DNA from: Membranipora membranacea
Lineage: Eukaryota; Bryozoa; Gymnolaemata; Cheilostomatida; Membraniporidae
Assembly (NCBI GenBank): GCA_914767715.1
Contig: OU612074.1
Span: 7,209,501 to 7,269,500 of the forward strand
DNA: 60,000 bases
Direction of reading: 5' to 3'
Position 1 is the first letter of the stretch. Each line of letters begins with the position of its first letter. The translations under genes were made by a program, and so were the position numbers. Below the pieces are notes generated by a model. The model did not search any database and had not been told where the DNA came from. It saw nothing but the letters and a program-made list of their open reading frames with translations. This document shows positions 1 through 12,049 of this stretch, in pieces.

Positions 1-1950
1 CCAAGTTTTGAGAGTCATATGATTTACATAACGCCATGTTCCCTGTCCGTACATAGATATTTATTTAACAAACTACCCATAGTGTACCTGCTAGTATTCT
101 TGCCTAACTTACTAGTCACCTTGATCTGATTTTTTTTTCCGTGTAGTCCAGCTTGTTGATGATTCACATTTGTTTTCTGAGGTAAAAAGTGCTGCCTACT
201 GCAATGAATCGTTGTGCGTAAGAAAACATTGCCATTTTCCTAGCCTAATCAGTTTTTTTCTTTATACATTACAAGAAAAAAACATATGGCTCCGAAAAAT
301 TAATTGTCACCATTCCCTGACTCATGGTATCCTATATTGTCTAGTCAACAGTGCTTCATTCCAAACTTTATTTTGTTCAATCAATGTAAATGAATATACT
401 ATATTTAAAATACATCAAATACATCAAAAAATTATATCAAATCAACTGATGCTTGCCGCTTGCACAAATGGATCTATTTGTTGGTGTTGATGCTCATGCA
501 GGATTTTTATCATGGTTATTCAGAATATTGAAGAAAATAGTAATTTGAAATATCCCTCTAAATTAAACCCAATCCCAGCCTAGTGCTAAATGACATCAAC
601 AGATTCTACGTTCGTTTGCCCAATCATCACCATCAAATGGGTTACCGTTGGTTGAGCTCTCGTTTCTTCATCCCGGTGTTGACTGCAGTAGCGTACGTAG
701 TACAATATTCACTTTTCTCTGGATCGAGATTTTAATCTTTTAAACCAGTCAGTTTGGCTGTGCTGTACTAGTTTAGTTGTGCAACCTGTCTCATGTTACA
801 AAGTGACCACCACCAGTGTTGTTGCAATATACAATACAAATACATGTACTTGTACGTGGTTCATTTTTTTGCTCATTGTGCAATTTATCTTTTTTTACAA
901 AGTTTGAAAAGATCCAGGATAATGGCGCAGCAAATCCTATGAGTTGTTGGACAAGTTTGTTGTCTTGCATTAATTCATCCTAGTTTTGAATTTACCCTTT
1001 AGGTTTGTAGTATATATTGGATAGGAAGTCCTGACTCACTCAAACACCATTATTAACCCTTGGTGTATAGAGAGTTATTCTATCACATAACAGGAGAGGA
1101 CAACTAATCATTGATATAATCCATTGCATTAAAAAAATGAATAGAATCAAAGCCAGGGATCCTTGAATGAGTTCTTGCTTGATAAATCGACATTGAATAC
1201 TGATTGATACCCATATGTCTGGTACACAAATAGCCTATCAATCGATTTATTGTATGTTTCTCGGACAATGTCCGCCAAACCATTAAAATTTGTAAATGAC
1301 AAGCTTTTTGTACATTGAATTGCTTTGTGCCATTACATTGGAAATTTACTTTAAAGTCTCATCTCATTGTAAGGCGCTTGAGTTATCTTTGAGTGTTACA
1401 AATACTTCACAAGGACCCATCGCCCTGACCTGCTTATGTTCATTCTTTACAATAACCCTAGGATTATCAGACGGTGCTTGTTTTCATCTAGAAAAACTAC
1501 CCAGCAATAACTTCCTGTTGTATCTATGTGTTACCCTGCAACAAACCTTTGCTGAAAACTTTCAAGAAAGGGTGTGATTTCATGTCATCAATTCTGTAAA
1601 ATATCGATACTAGTTCTTATTCTTAGCTTAGTTCAAAGGCAGTGAAGTATTTTCTCAATCCTCACTACCCCCCCCCCCCCCCAAGTACTACTGGCCTTCC
1701 TTATCACCTGGTGTGTGTACGGCTTGATTTGTTTGCAAGTAATGTGTGTTTGTCCTAATTGTCTGCTTACAAAGGTAAACAACGCCAAATTTCAACCTAA
1801 ACAGTTTTAGCCCTAGCTATGCTGCCTATTCATCAATTTACTGTATTTACTTCATCTTTTTTGTTTGGGGATTTGGGATTCGAATAAGTTGTCCTCTGTT
1901 GCAATGAGTCTAGACAGTTTAAACTGAGCAAAATTTTTATACTAGTACAG
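1..1950. other. no gene supported; non-coding flank
   Basis: Short open frames here are AT-rich and lack domains or convincing splice context. One exon-like piece stands out at 147-178: a pyrimidine-rich run ending in AG, an open stretch reading QLVDDSHLFSE and then GTAAAA. It could be an internal exon of a gene to the left, but 11 residues are too few to support a call. A homopolymer C run lies near 1,670-1,682. Confidence 0.4.
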
Positions 1951-3279
1951 ACTGTTCTGTCGTAATGAAATTGTCCTCTTTTGCAGTCAATCTGACTTGT
2001 TATGTTGGGAGACAACCACAGCCTGTTGCAATGCAAAAAAGTTACTTTGTCGTCATGCAGAAGTCATATGGTTCAGTTTTTTGCTAGTTGAGTAATTTTG
2101 CAATTTATTTTTTGCTAATATTTCATCCTGTAAAAAATCCAGTACGGCATATTTATCGGTTGCACAAAGTTATGATTGGAGATAATCTGAACCACAGTAA
2201 ACATGAGCTGAGGTGAGGTGTCTGTATCTGTGGTTCTCACTCCAACTGTCTCATCTGTATGCTGTGAGGTGTGTTTGAGTTATTCACCTTCTCTTAGCAG
2301 GTGTTGCTGCGGTGTTTTGATCTTTCATTGTTTGCCTCTTTAAGTTTCAACAGGCAGTCAGGCATACAGACAAAATCAAGGAAATATAATTTTATAAATG
2401 GCAATGAAAAACTCTCTACAAACCTTATACCAAAGTCTTTTGTACCAAGGTCAAGGCCAAGCTGCGAAAAACAAAGGGATTATAATCAGAAAATATTTAT
2501 CAAAGGGCTGATAGAAAAAGATAATGTGTGACCAATTTGAATTAGAAGACTTAAGATTTTTATTCCATTACATTCTATATCTCATCATTGCAAGATCTGG
2601 GGTCAGTATAAGTTAAAGATCTTTTTTATCTAGTAATCTTATGTTGATGTAAATAGTTTTAAGAATATCACTCTATGTGCCCATGACAAAAAGCCATGTT
2701 CATCATCATGAAAACTATGGATTATTGCAATGCATGAACTGTGACCCAGATTCTACATTGTTGAAAATAATGTACATGTTTTAACTCCCCTTCACCTTTG
2801 TTGAAGGGAACATCTCACCTTTATTTTGTATTTGTCACGTCAATGCTAACTCATGTATGACTTGGGTCGATGAGGTATATAAGGCTGGTGCCCTCATGAT
2901 GCCCTTTGTGTTGCAAGAAATTATAAAAAATAACTTGGTTTTTTATTACCAAACAATGAACCCTTGACACTAAATCACCTTGTCGATGCTGAACTTCAAG
3001 TCAAACTTCATCTTTTGAGGTGGCTACGATCAGCAGCTCTAAAAGTGATGCAGGCCTCCCATTGATTGTATTGGCAGCATTGCGATGACTGCGGCTAATG
3101 ATAATAATCCATCGATTCTCTTGATAAATTGGATAATGAGAATCACAGGGATGATGAAACATTCTCGAATCAAAGCTGACCGCTTAAATTACTTTGAGAA
3201 GAATCTCTTGGCATTTAGGAATACTCAGATTGAAGGTGTTGCTGTCCACGTTGATTTCTAAGTACTTATAACAATGCCT

Positions 3280-6100
3280 CACTCTGTTTTAGTAGTAGGC
3301 AATGAGGCAATCTTAATAATTTACTCTGTGTGAATGGAGTTTCGTGATGAGCGTACTCTACATCTACCAACCACGAATTTGTACTAAGAGAAAATCTCAA
3401 GTCTGCATATTTTCACACTATACCTGAAACTGGGGGTTCATATAAAAAGTAGAGTTGTAGCAGGGAATACTGTTGATTGCATACAAGGAGCCTTTATTGC
3501 CTGACAATGAAGTTGAATTGAGTGCTATTTGTTTTCCGGTATTTTTACATGCTATTGGTCCCCGTTCACTTGCTGAGTTAAAGAGAGATGTGCATAGAAA
3601 AATTTCAGGAGGGAGTGAACACCTGTGATGAGTTTTGAATTCGCTTTCTACAACTGGAGTTGTCTACTTAATGTCAAAGGCAGCACAACTTCACCCAATT
3701 TCAAATATGATGTACCAGTTTTGTTTTCCCATTGATACCTCAACTATAAGGGTTTTAGCTGCATGGAGACAGCATACTTATTGCATAGAGAGAGGTTTGT
3801 AACTCCAGAACGCAGAGGGTCTGAAGTGGTCTAAGAGATACACAACTGGTGGTTACTATAACTGTCATAGATCCTGTGCCAAGTGATTGAATCAGCAGCT
3901 CTAATCACGAGGTCAAAATAAATAAGATGTGGTTAGATAACATCTCATTCATGATATGAGACACCCAGAGGCATTTTCTGTATTAAGACAGAAAAAGCAG
4001 GATCATGGTATTGGTTTAAAAGTTGGTATACAGCTGCTGCTACCACATTGCAACCTCCAGCTTAAACCGGCCACGATATAAACACATCAATATATACTAA
4101 TCCTAAGCACCATACAAATCTCATTTTATTACTTCAATAATTAGTATTTCTTGTCCCAGTACCAGTGTGATTGTGGCCGCATCATAACAATCCAATCACC
4201 AACTCTATGATTCTTTGTTCAAATGTTTTGCCTAATCCCTGAATTTCAAATTTCAGGGGAAAGGTTACAATAGCTATTAAATTGCAATTAGCATTATTTA
4301 ACATAAAAAGGTAATTTATTGCGCAAGCCCAGCATAGGAGTCATCAGTAACCTAAAAACTCTCGCATATCAATTTGTCCACTTTTTAGACAACAAATACG
4401 AGTGATATAATAGAGGAAAGTCAACTTATCCTTGCACCCTCAAGTCAACTCGATGAATCTAACTGAGAGTTTTGCTCCAATGAAATCGGATAGAAAACCA
4501 ATCTTTGACTGATTCACATTCTTTTGCTACTTTCAGCTGCATTTCATCACATCATATCCTTGTAATACAGTTATAGTCATAATCTACACAAGATTTTTGG
4601 CCAGAAAATGCAAAAAATGACAAACCTAAATCCTAGTTGTGTGATTATAATGGCAGTGTATTTTGGGAGTATTGGCACATCCTTGTATTTATAATGACCA
4701 AAATATCCTGGCAGGTGGTTGGTAATCAGTATCTGCATCACTTGATACTCCTCAGTATGAATAATCAACAAACAAAACCATGACCAATAGAGCTGCCAAA
4801 ACTAGGTCCCGATAACATTGTTCTCTGATGTACTTTTCTATCGGAAAATCTCATACTCTTCGAATCATAAGTCTAGGTATATTTGCTATAAACAGAATTC
4901 GCTTAGTCGACAGCTACCAGTTCAATATGCTTCATGGATAATGTGCCACATTGAAATTCAGAAGACGGCATTTTATAGGATCAAATTCAAAATCTAAGGC
5001 TTCCGAGGAATGATTATGACTAGGCTCAGTAATCACTGGTTTATATTTGACAATATTTGATTGAGAATACACTTCATGAGGGGTCACTTCACTAATTCAA
5101 AGGTTGTGCCAATAAATCGGTCAAGACACTTCACCTCCTATACCCATGCCTGTCAAACATACCTCATATCAAAGAGGCAGAAGGTGTTCTATTTACTGCA
5201 TGTTGGATATGCAAACACAGAGTGGAGCTCTAGTCCCAGTACATAAGGATCTGGCTAGGATTAGTGCTGCTCCAGTACAATATCAGGAATGACTGCCAGC
5301 GCCTCAAATTGAACCTTGACCTTAAAGGTCACAAGACCGTACCATTAACCATTACATCGCTCCTGAATCTTTGGACTTCACAATTTTGTAGTACACTCGA
5401 CTCCGGTCCATCGGAGACTCAGTTTGTCTCAGACAGGAATATTGTCAGCCTGATCCATGTAATAGGGCTTTACTATTAGGTATGTGGGGATAAATAACAA
5501 GATTCCACCTCATCATAATATGTTGAATATCACATGCTAGTTATGTATTCACTGTACAGGGATATCTGCATTCTACAATGAATCAGCAGCAAAAAATTTC
5601 TGTGTTAGCTAAGCAGGTTTGCTCGGCCGCATATCATAGCAATTCACCAAAGTTACAACACAACCACTACCCACGTCACTGCAAGGATGAGGTTTATGCC
5701 GCCTTAATTCCTGCTTTTTTGCATATTGTGCAATGCAACCTCTTGACAGGTTTTTTATTTGCAGATTATAAATTCTGAAAAAACATCTGAAGCAACTTAC
5801 TAACTTTTCTGTTATGCAATGATACAACAAAGGATATGTTAACCACAGAATACATTTTCTGAGACCAGATGTAGCTACATGTAGCTCCGACTACCATTGG
5901 TACTGTGATTCAATGTATGTTGTATGTTTGCTGGGAGGGATGAATGCCAATTATATTCATTTTCTCTTATCAGACCCTTTGGCTAGCTAGTCTGTAAACA
6001 CTCTGACAGGAAAGTTTTATTTTCTTCTTTTGATATTTATAAATGACAGCTTTGAATGGGGATTATGAAGACAGAATATTCCGATCGACATAACTGATGA
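3280..6100 (+). repeat. left copy of an old direct duplication
   Basis: This segment matches 7,205-9,260 in the same order and orientation. Landmarks: the CCTCACTCTG block (3,287 and 7,210), ATTGAGTG then ATTTGTTTTCC (about 3,517 and 7,447), the TGCTTAATGTCAA-type block (about 3,665 and 7,660), and the block ending CTACCATTGGTACT (about 5,890 and 9,067). Divergence is high, with many indels and about 1 kb of extra sequence in this copy. Open frames do not persist in both copies, so it is probably a non-coding or transposon-derived duplication. A weaker third match to the 3' part appears near 1,960-2,330. Confidence 0.6.
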
Positions 6101-7204
6101 TGATGATGAGCTATGGAAGTGAGCAAAAGCTGGGCGATGATAACGAATCTATAAACAACATCATCAAATGCTTGGCCTCATCATGATGAAAGGGAACCGT
6201 CACCATTCTTACTCATTCTTACCAGCCGGGGACAAAGAGCTATGAAAAGCCTGATTTCATCACAATGACCTTTGTCTGTTTAGAATATGAGAAAAATAAC
6301 ACGGCATGCATAACCTTGATGTTTCCTAGGCTCCAGACACATCTGAAGGGAGGTTGCTCATCCATTGTATAATTCCCTGATTGTAATAAAACTTCTAACA
6401 GACTCTGCACTACATGAGATATATGCTGTGCCCAGTCATGCCCAGCCTAGTCTAAATGTGGTTCTGGAATCCTTTATGGACAAAATTGGAATGGAGTGTG
6501 GAATGAATTTGTAGCTGCGGATTGTGAGAACAGAAGAAAGTTATGAAAAATTTCAAATTATTGTCACCTTCTGCAAGATTTTGTGGTCGGGGAGATAACC
6601 ATCTTCAAAAAACTTTCCAAGAATATTATAAAAACTTGATTCATTGATTCTCCTGCCAGCAGTCAGAAATCAACTAGTAGAAACTTGAGGTAGTCTGTTG
6701 TCTCCACGTAATCGCTAAAATGTAAATATTCACCTGCAATGATTCCTCATTTATTTTGTGGCCGAGATATACCAAGTCGATGTTTCTGATGCATGTTATC
6801 TTAGTTTTTTGCAAACTGATGACTGTAATATGCCGATGAGTATGACGAATACTATAAACCACTGCCAAAATATACCTGTAGCAGTTGTTTCCCTGAGTAC
6901 AAAATATGTAATGTTTGTATGGAATAGCGATAGGAGCAACTAATTGATTCTCTCAGTAGTTCAGAAATGGGATTTGTCTTATAGTTTCAGATTTTAGATA
7001 TAAGATTTCTATTGAGCTGCTCATCAGCTAGAGTCCTTGAAGTGAATTTTATATTGTGATGACTACAGACATTATAAAATCATTGGTAAGATAATGACGA
7101 TGGGCAGTACTCAAAACTGTGTTTAATGTTGACAAACTTGATCATTTTAAGCTTGTCTCAGCTTATAAGTCTAGTTAATCCAAACGATGCCTTTGTAGTT
7201 ATTA

Positions 7205-9260
7205 CACAATCCCTCACTCTGCTCTACTAGTAGCCAGAGAGTTCATTTGATATCATACCTGTTATGTTTGGAGTCTGTTGTCAAATGTAATATCCATCTA
7301 TTAATCATGATATGATACAAGAGACCATTCCAAGCCTGCACCAGTGTGGGAAACCTGAAAGTAAGGGATTTATCTAAAAATATTGAAGGAATATAGCTAA
7401 AATTCCTGTTGATCACTTTTTTTTGCTCATAAGAAATTTTGGTGTTATTGAGTGTCATTTGTTTTCCACTTACTTGAAATACCATTCCTCTCATTGATTT
7501 CTGGAAACCCTGAGCGTTGGAATTTTGTGATGTACACGAATGTGTTACACAAGATTTGACAGGTTAAGGTTGATTTGAAAAAGCTGTGATCAGGGTGTAT
7601 GTCCAAAATTCTTTTTGTGATGCAAGATGTATATTTCATAGTAACCAATTAGGAGTTGCCTGCTTAATGTCAATGTAACCGCAACTTCTTCTGATTTTAC
7701 AAATCTGTTCTGTATCACTAGACAGGTCAACTAAGACCATCACTTAACCTCAGATGTCTAGACAGGTCAGCTAGTCTAGACAGCTGAGGGTATGTAATGG
7801 TCTTAGTGATTAACTATTGGCTGTGACTAGTATGAGAATGGTGACAGGAACCATTGAGTGAACAGCTTTGCTCACAGAATAAAGTGTTAATAATTATCTA
7901 ATATATGTGATTAGATCTGTCAAACATATTTTATAGATTACGGAACCCGGAAAACTTTTAACTTGTTTTGTTCAGCTTTAGTTTGCTGTGATTGAAAATT
8001 CTAACAACATGATAACTGCTGTTGCTATAACCATATCAACTACGCCCTACAAAATGACAAATAACATGTCCAAGATACTGCATTGCGCATTACTTCATTT
8101 TAATTTTTCAGGTCACGGTACCAGCATAATTGTCTGCCTCATGACAACCAAATCACCGAATCAATTACCAACCGTGATATTCAAGATTTAATCACATGAT
8201 TTAAGTCAGGGGAATTTCAAAAAAGTTCCCGGAATTATCTGATTGAGACAGAATGTTTAATGTAACTCTGAATGATTTGTTAAATCGATCAAGTCCGTAA
8301 GGTGAGTTATTGGCCAACCAAAGTGGCTGTAATCTAAGAACTCTGTCATACCAGTGAGTCAATGTGTACTTTTTGATTGACTTGATGTTGGAGAGATAAT
8401 AGCAGAGTGATCTAATACAGAGAAGCAGATATGCTAGAACTTCCTCTACAAAGTATGATAAACTCAGAATTTAGTTTGTCAAAGTTCTAGTTCCACAAGC
8501 TCACTTCCCCAATTGACCACAAATGTGTGACAAACACAAGAATAATTGAATTAGTCATAGAATTTGCTTTAGTTTACCTCTCCCCTTATCACATGTGCAA
8601 ATATTTCTATACGGGGAAGTAAAACCTTTTGAAATTTCTATCTGAGTTATTTAAACAGTGTCAGCTGCATCAATGTCTGGGTGTTATCAATTAAAAATTA
8701 CACTGGGAGAGGCACCATATGTTATCAAGTTTCATTCGGTAGCACTTCATACCTTCACTCTCGTTGAATAAACACACTTCAAAGCGGTTCTGGCAACTGC
8801 GTAGCATAGAAATTCACCATAGTAACAGAACAATCACTGTCCAAATCAATGTGAGGATGAGGATTCATGACCCCTCAATTCTTATTGTCTCATTTTTTTT
8901 TATGTATTGTGCAGCTTCATGACATGTGGATTGCAGATTCTAAATTTTTTTGTAAAAAAACCCGACGCAGCCTATTTACTTTTATGTTATGCAATGATAT
9001 GAACAAAGAAAATGTTAACCGCAGAACACATGAGCTGAGGTACTATGTAGTTACCTGTGGCTCCTATTACCATTGGTACTAAGGTTCAATTTGGACTGTA
9101 TGTCTGCTATGGGGGGTCTGCGCTGAATTTTCATCACTTTATAGCAACCTTTCAGGTTACCAGGTCTGCAAACAAAATGATGTCGTCTCTCAGTTTCCAC
9201 ATTTTGCCTTGTGATATTTATAACAAACAGTTTTAAATTTGGGTTATGTAGATGCACTAC
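7205..9260 (+). repeat. right copy of the old direct duplication
   Basis: Partner of 3,280-6,100, same orientation, about 2.05 kb. The best conserved part is 8,800-9,110, aligned to 5,620-5,930, which shares TTATGCAATGATA, ATGTTAACC and ACCATTGGTACT blocks. No reading frame is conserved between copies, so I call it a repeat and not a gene pair. Confidence 0.6.
7715..7812. repeat. hairpin-forming inverted repeat (MITE-like)
   Basis: The left arm carries CTAAGACCAT, ACCTCAG and GTCTAGACA in that order. The right arm carries their reverse complements in reverse order, ending ATGGTCTTAG, around a very short loop near 7,768. The arms are about 35-45 bp with a few mismatches. It lies within the right copy of the duplication and may be a small non-autonomous element. 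Confidence 0.65.
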
Positions 9261-10059
9261 TCTTATTGATGCAGGCATTTTAACTTTCCAGTTGTGCTAT
9301 GGATATTTGACAAACAATGTTCAATTTAATTATTTTTTTGAAACCCGATCTAGCAATTCTCTGAAAATGGCGTAATATGATCGAAACAATATGACGACAT
9401 AAACAATGTGGATGGCTTTAAAATCTTCATGAGGAAGTAAAATTGTTCCTAATTTTTATATGAGCTAATTTAACAGGTCCAGTTTTATGGACCTCTGTCT
9501 AATAATATTACACAATGCATTCCAGCCATGCCATCATGATTTCTCTTTAATTTGATTATGTTTGTTGGAGTGAGAGCCTGCCTCTGATACGGTTATAGTT
9601 TGATGACCTGGAGACAACCAGGTCAATATTTTATACTAGTTATAATCTTGATAGAAAACTGTAAATTACCTAAATTTGATATAAGGGTTGTAGTTAAGAA
9701 AATATGATGGGGAAGGCAACGATCCTGGAGGTCGTACGGTAACACCAGTTGCGGTGCTGTAATTTCAACATGTGAATGTCAGCCACCAAAGAACTCCTTT
9801 ATCAGCCACATTCAGAAGGATGAACACCATCTTTTCCACTCATTCTTGACTAAACTCCGATCTGGAAGGCTGCAATCATACAAACATCGAGCAGCCATCG
9901 GCATTTTAATGTCTGCAATAATTCCAGTAAACGCTAATACAATGTTCTATTTTAGTTTGTATCTGTGCTATTTTTTTATTTTCAATTACTTTTTATCATT
10001 TGAACCTTTTAGTTTTTTAGTCGTCAGCGGCAAATCCATATATCATTTCACTATATTAT

Positions 10060-10760
10060 CACAGAGTAAGGATATACAGAGGGGACACTTCAATGACCGT
10101 TATAGTGCCTGCGGTTTTTGAGCTACTGGGGGAAAATCATCATCTGGCCACCTGCCACTTTTCAATAAATATATAAGCTAATAAGGGATTTTCTCATACA
10201 TACATGCCTACCTTTGTTGGGCCATCAGTCTATCTGTATTCATCCCAAAGACTGATTTCTAACTTTTGTGAAACGTCCAACCTTCAAGCTATACACCATA
10301 TTATTGTCATTTTTTGCTAGGATACATAGGCTATGATTTATATTGGTTTTTAAAATGAGTTATATCATATAGATTAACAAGCGGCTTGGGTCAGTACACG
10401 GACATTTCCTAATTTTGATGACCAGCCATCCATCAATTGTCACATGTTAATCTATATGGAAAAACTCATTTTAAAAACCCATATAACTCATAGCCTATGT
10501 ATCCTAGCAAAGAATGACAACAATATGGTGTATAGCTTGAAGGTTGGACATTTCAAAAAAGTTGGAAATCAGTCTTTGGGATAAATACAGAATGAATTAT
10601 GGCCTATCAAAGGTAGCTATGTCTGCCTGAAACCTCACATTGTAAATTATATAATTATTGAAATTTGCAGGTTGCCAGATTGATGATTTTCCCAGTGGAT
10701 CAAAACCGCAGGCACTATAACGATCATTGAAGTGTCCCCTCTGTTTATCCTTACTCTGTG
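10060..10760. mobile_element. 701-bp foldback element with 7-bp target duplication
   Basis: The two halves are reverse complements of each other along nearly their whole length. The left arm runs from CACAGAGTAAGGATA at 10,060 to about 10,380. The right arm runs from about 10,444 to TCCTTACTCTGTG at 10,760. Matching internal blocks include the GACACTTCAATGA/TCATTGAAGTGTC pair and the CATAGGCTATGA/TCATAGCCTATG pair. The element is flanked on both sides by ATATTAT (10,053-10,059 and 10,761-10,767), a direct 7-bp target-site duplication. It has no transposase frame, so it is a non-autonomous foldback/MITE-type element. A fused copy of its ends lies at 45,511-45,540. Confidence 0.88.
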
Positions 10761-10769
10761 ATATTATGT

Positions 10770-12040
10770 ATTACATGTATATATGTGACAACGAATTAAA
10801 CCAAACCGAACCAAAACCAAATAATTTGAATATTCATAAAAAGCCAATGAGTCGTACTGAAACTGAAACTCAACATCTTCTTGAGAGGTGGATGTATAGT
10901 TTATCTGCTATTTTATACTGATAACCTGACATAGATCATAAATATGCTGCCACGCCATTGATCTCAGGGAAAAACACCTGCCCTATAAATAGCATGAGAA
11001 TGTTTATAACAATGTAAATATATAGTTGGAAGCCTAATATATCAGCCACTTATTGTTCTAGCTAGTTGATAAAAAGACTCAGAACCTCCTAATCCCGCAA
11101 AACAGTAAAAAGTGTAGGACAACAGCATTGGTTCTTCTCCCTTGCTGTCCTAGAAACACAGTCTCTATGAATATAATCAAGATGAGAATTGACATATTGA
11201 CCCAAGATTTGGCTTAACCTCAACACATTTATCACTTTTAGCATATTTCAGAATCAATAACCCCCACAAACTAGCAAATCTTCATCACTGAAATTCCAGC
11301 TCAAAAAAGAACATTCACTTGCGCGTAATAAGCCATAGCAGGAGAGAACGGCTTCACAGCAGTTCCTTTGCCCTTTATTAGAGAGTAGAATACTGGCTTT
11401 AAATCTGCTCAAACTCCATATTTGGTACCATATTAGAACCAGTTTTTATTTAGATGCATGCTTAATCTGATTTATGACTCACCAGCAGAAATAAAACCAA
11501 TAAATCAGTCAGTCATCAAAGCTGACAAAACAAGATGGGGGAACTTTCGAAAAGAATAACAAAGAAAGTGGGGGATTTTCGCTTGCACTGACATACTGAC
11601 TTACCAAAACTAGACATGTGTCATTTGATATTTGGGTGTTGAAGGAGACAGAACTAAAGTTTGAGAGTAAAGCAACTGCGTACTAACTGAAGGAAAGCTA
11701 CTATCTTTCAGATCAATCAGGGGAATCATATACTCTACGAGGCAATACTAACTAAAATTTAGCTTGGCTAGTTTGGAGTTGAGGTTTGCAAGTGTTGCCA
11801 GCTGAGGTTCTAGTTCAAATAAAGAAAAGAAGGTGAGTAGTAAATGTTAGCTAGAGATTAATTTCACTACTCGAAACCTGTGACATAAAAAGGAATATTT
11901 TCCTCCTGCGAACACTTCATTCCTCAAAAATATTCAAGAACTGGAAAGTAAAACAGTGGAGTCAATAACCAAATTAAAATTTCTCTTATTAGGGCACTGA
12001 TAAGTTGGTCAGAACGGGGGTCCTCCATCAAACAAAATAA
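10770..12040. other. no gene recognised
   Basis: AT-rich sequence without a supported exon. A possible splice donor (GAAG then GTGAGT) occurs near 11,832, but the sequence before it is not clearly coding. Confidence 0.35.
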
Positions 12041-12049
12041 GTGGATGAA

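Noticed and set aside
3482-3628. Open frame YKEPLLPDNEVELSAICFPVF...AELKRDV that reads like coding sequence
   Set aside because: The duplicated copy near 7,400-7,520 aligns but does not keep the frame, there are no splice sites, and I recognise no domain. At best an old relic.
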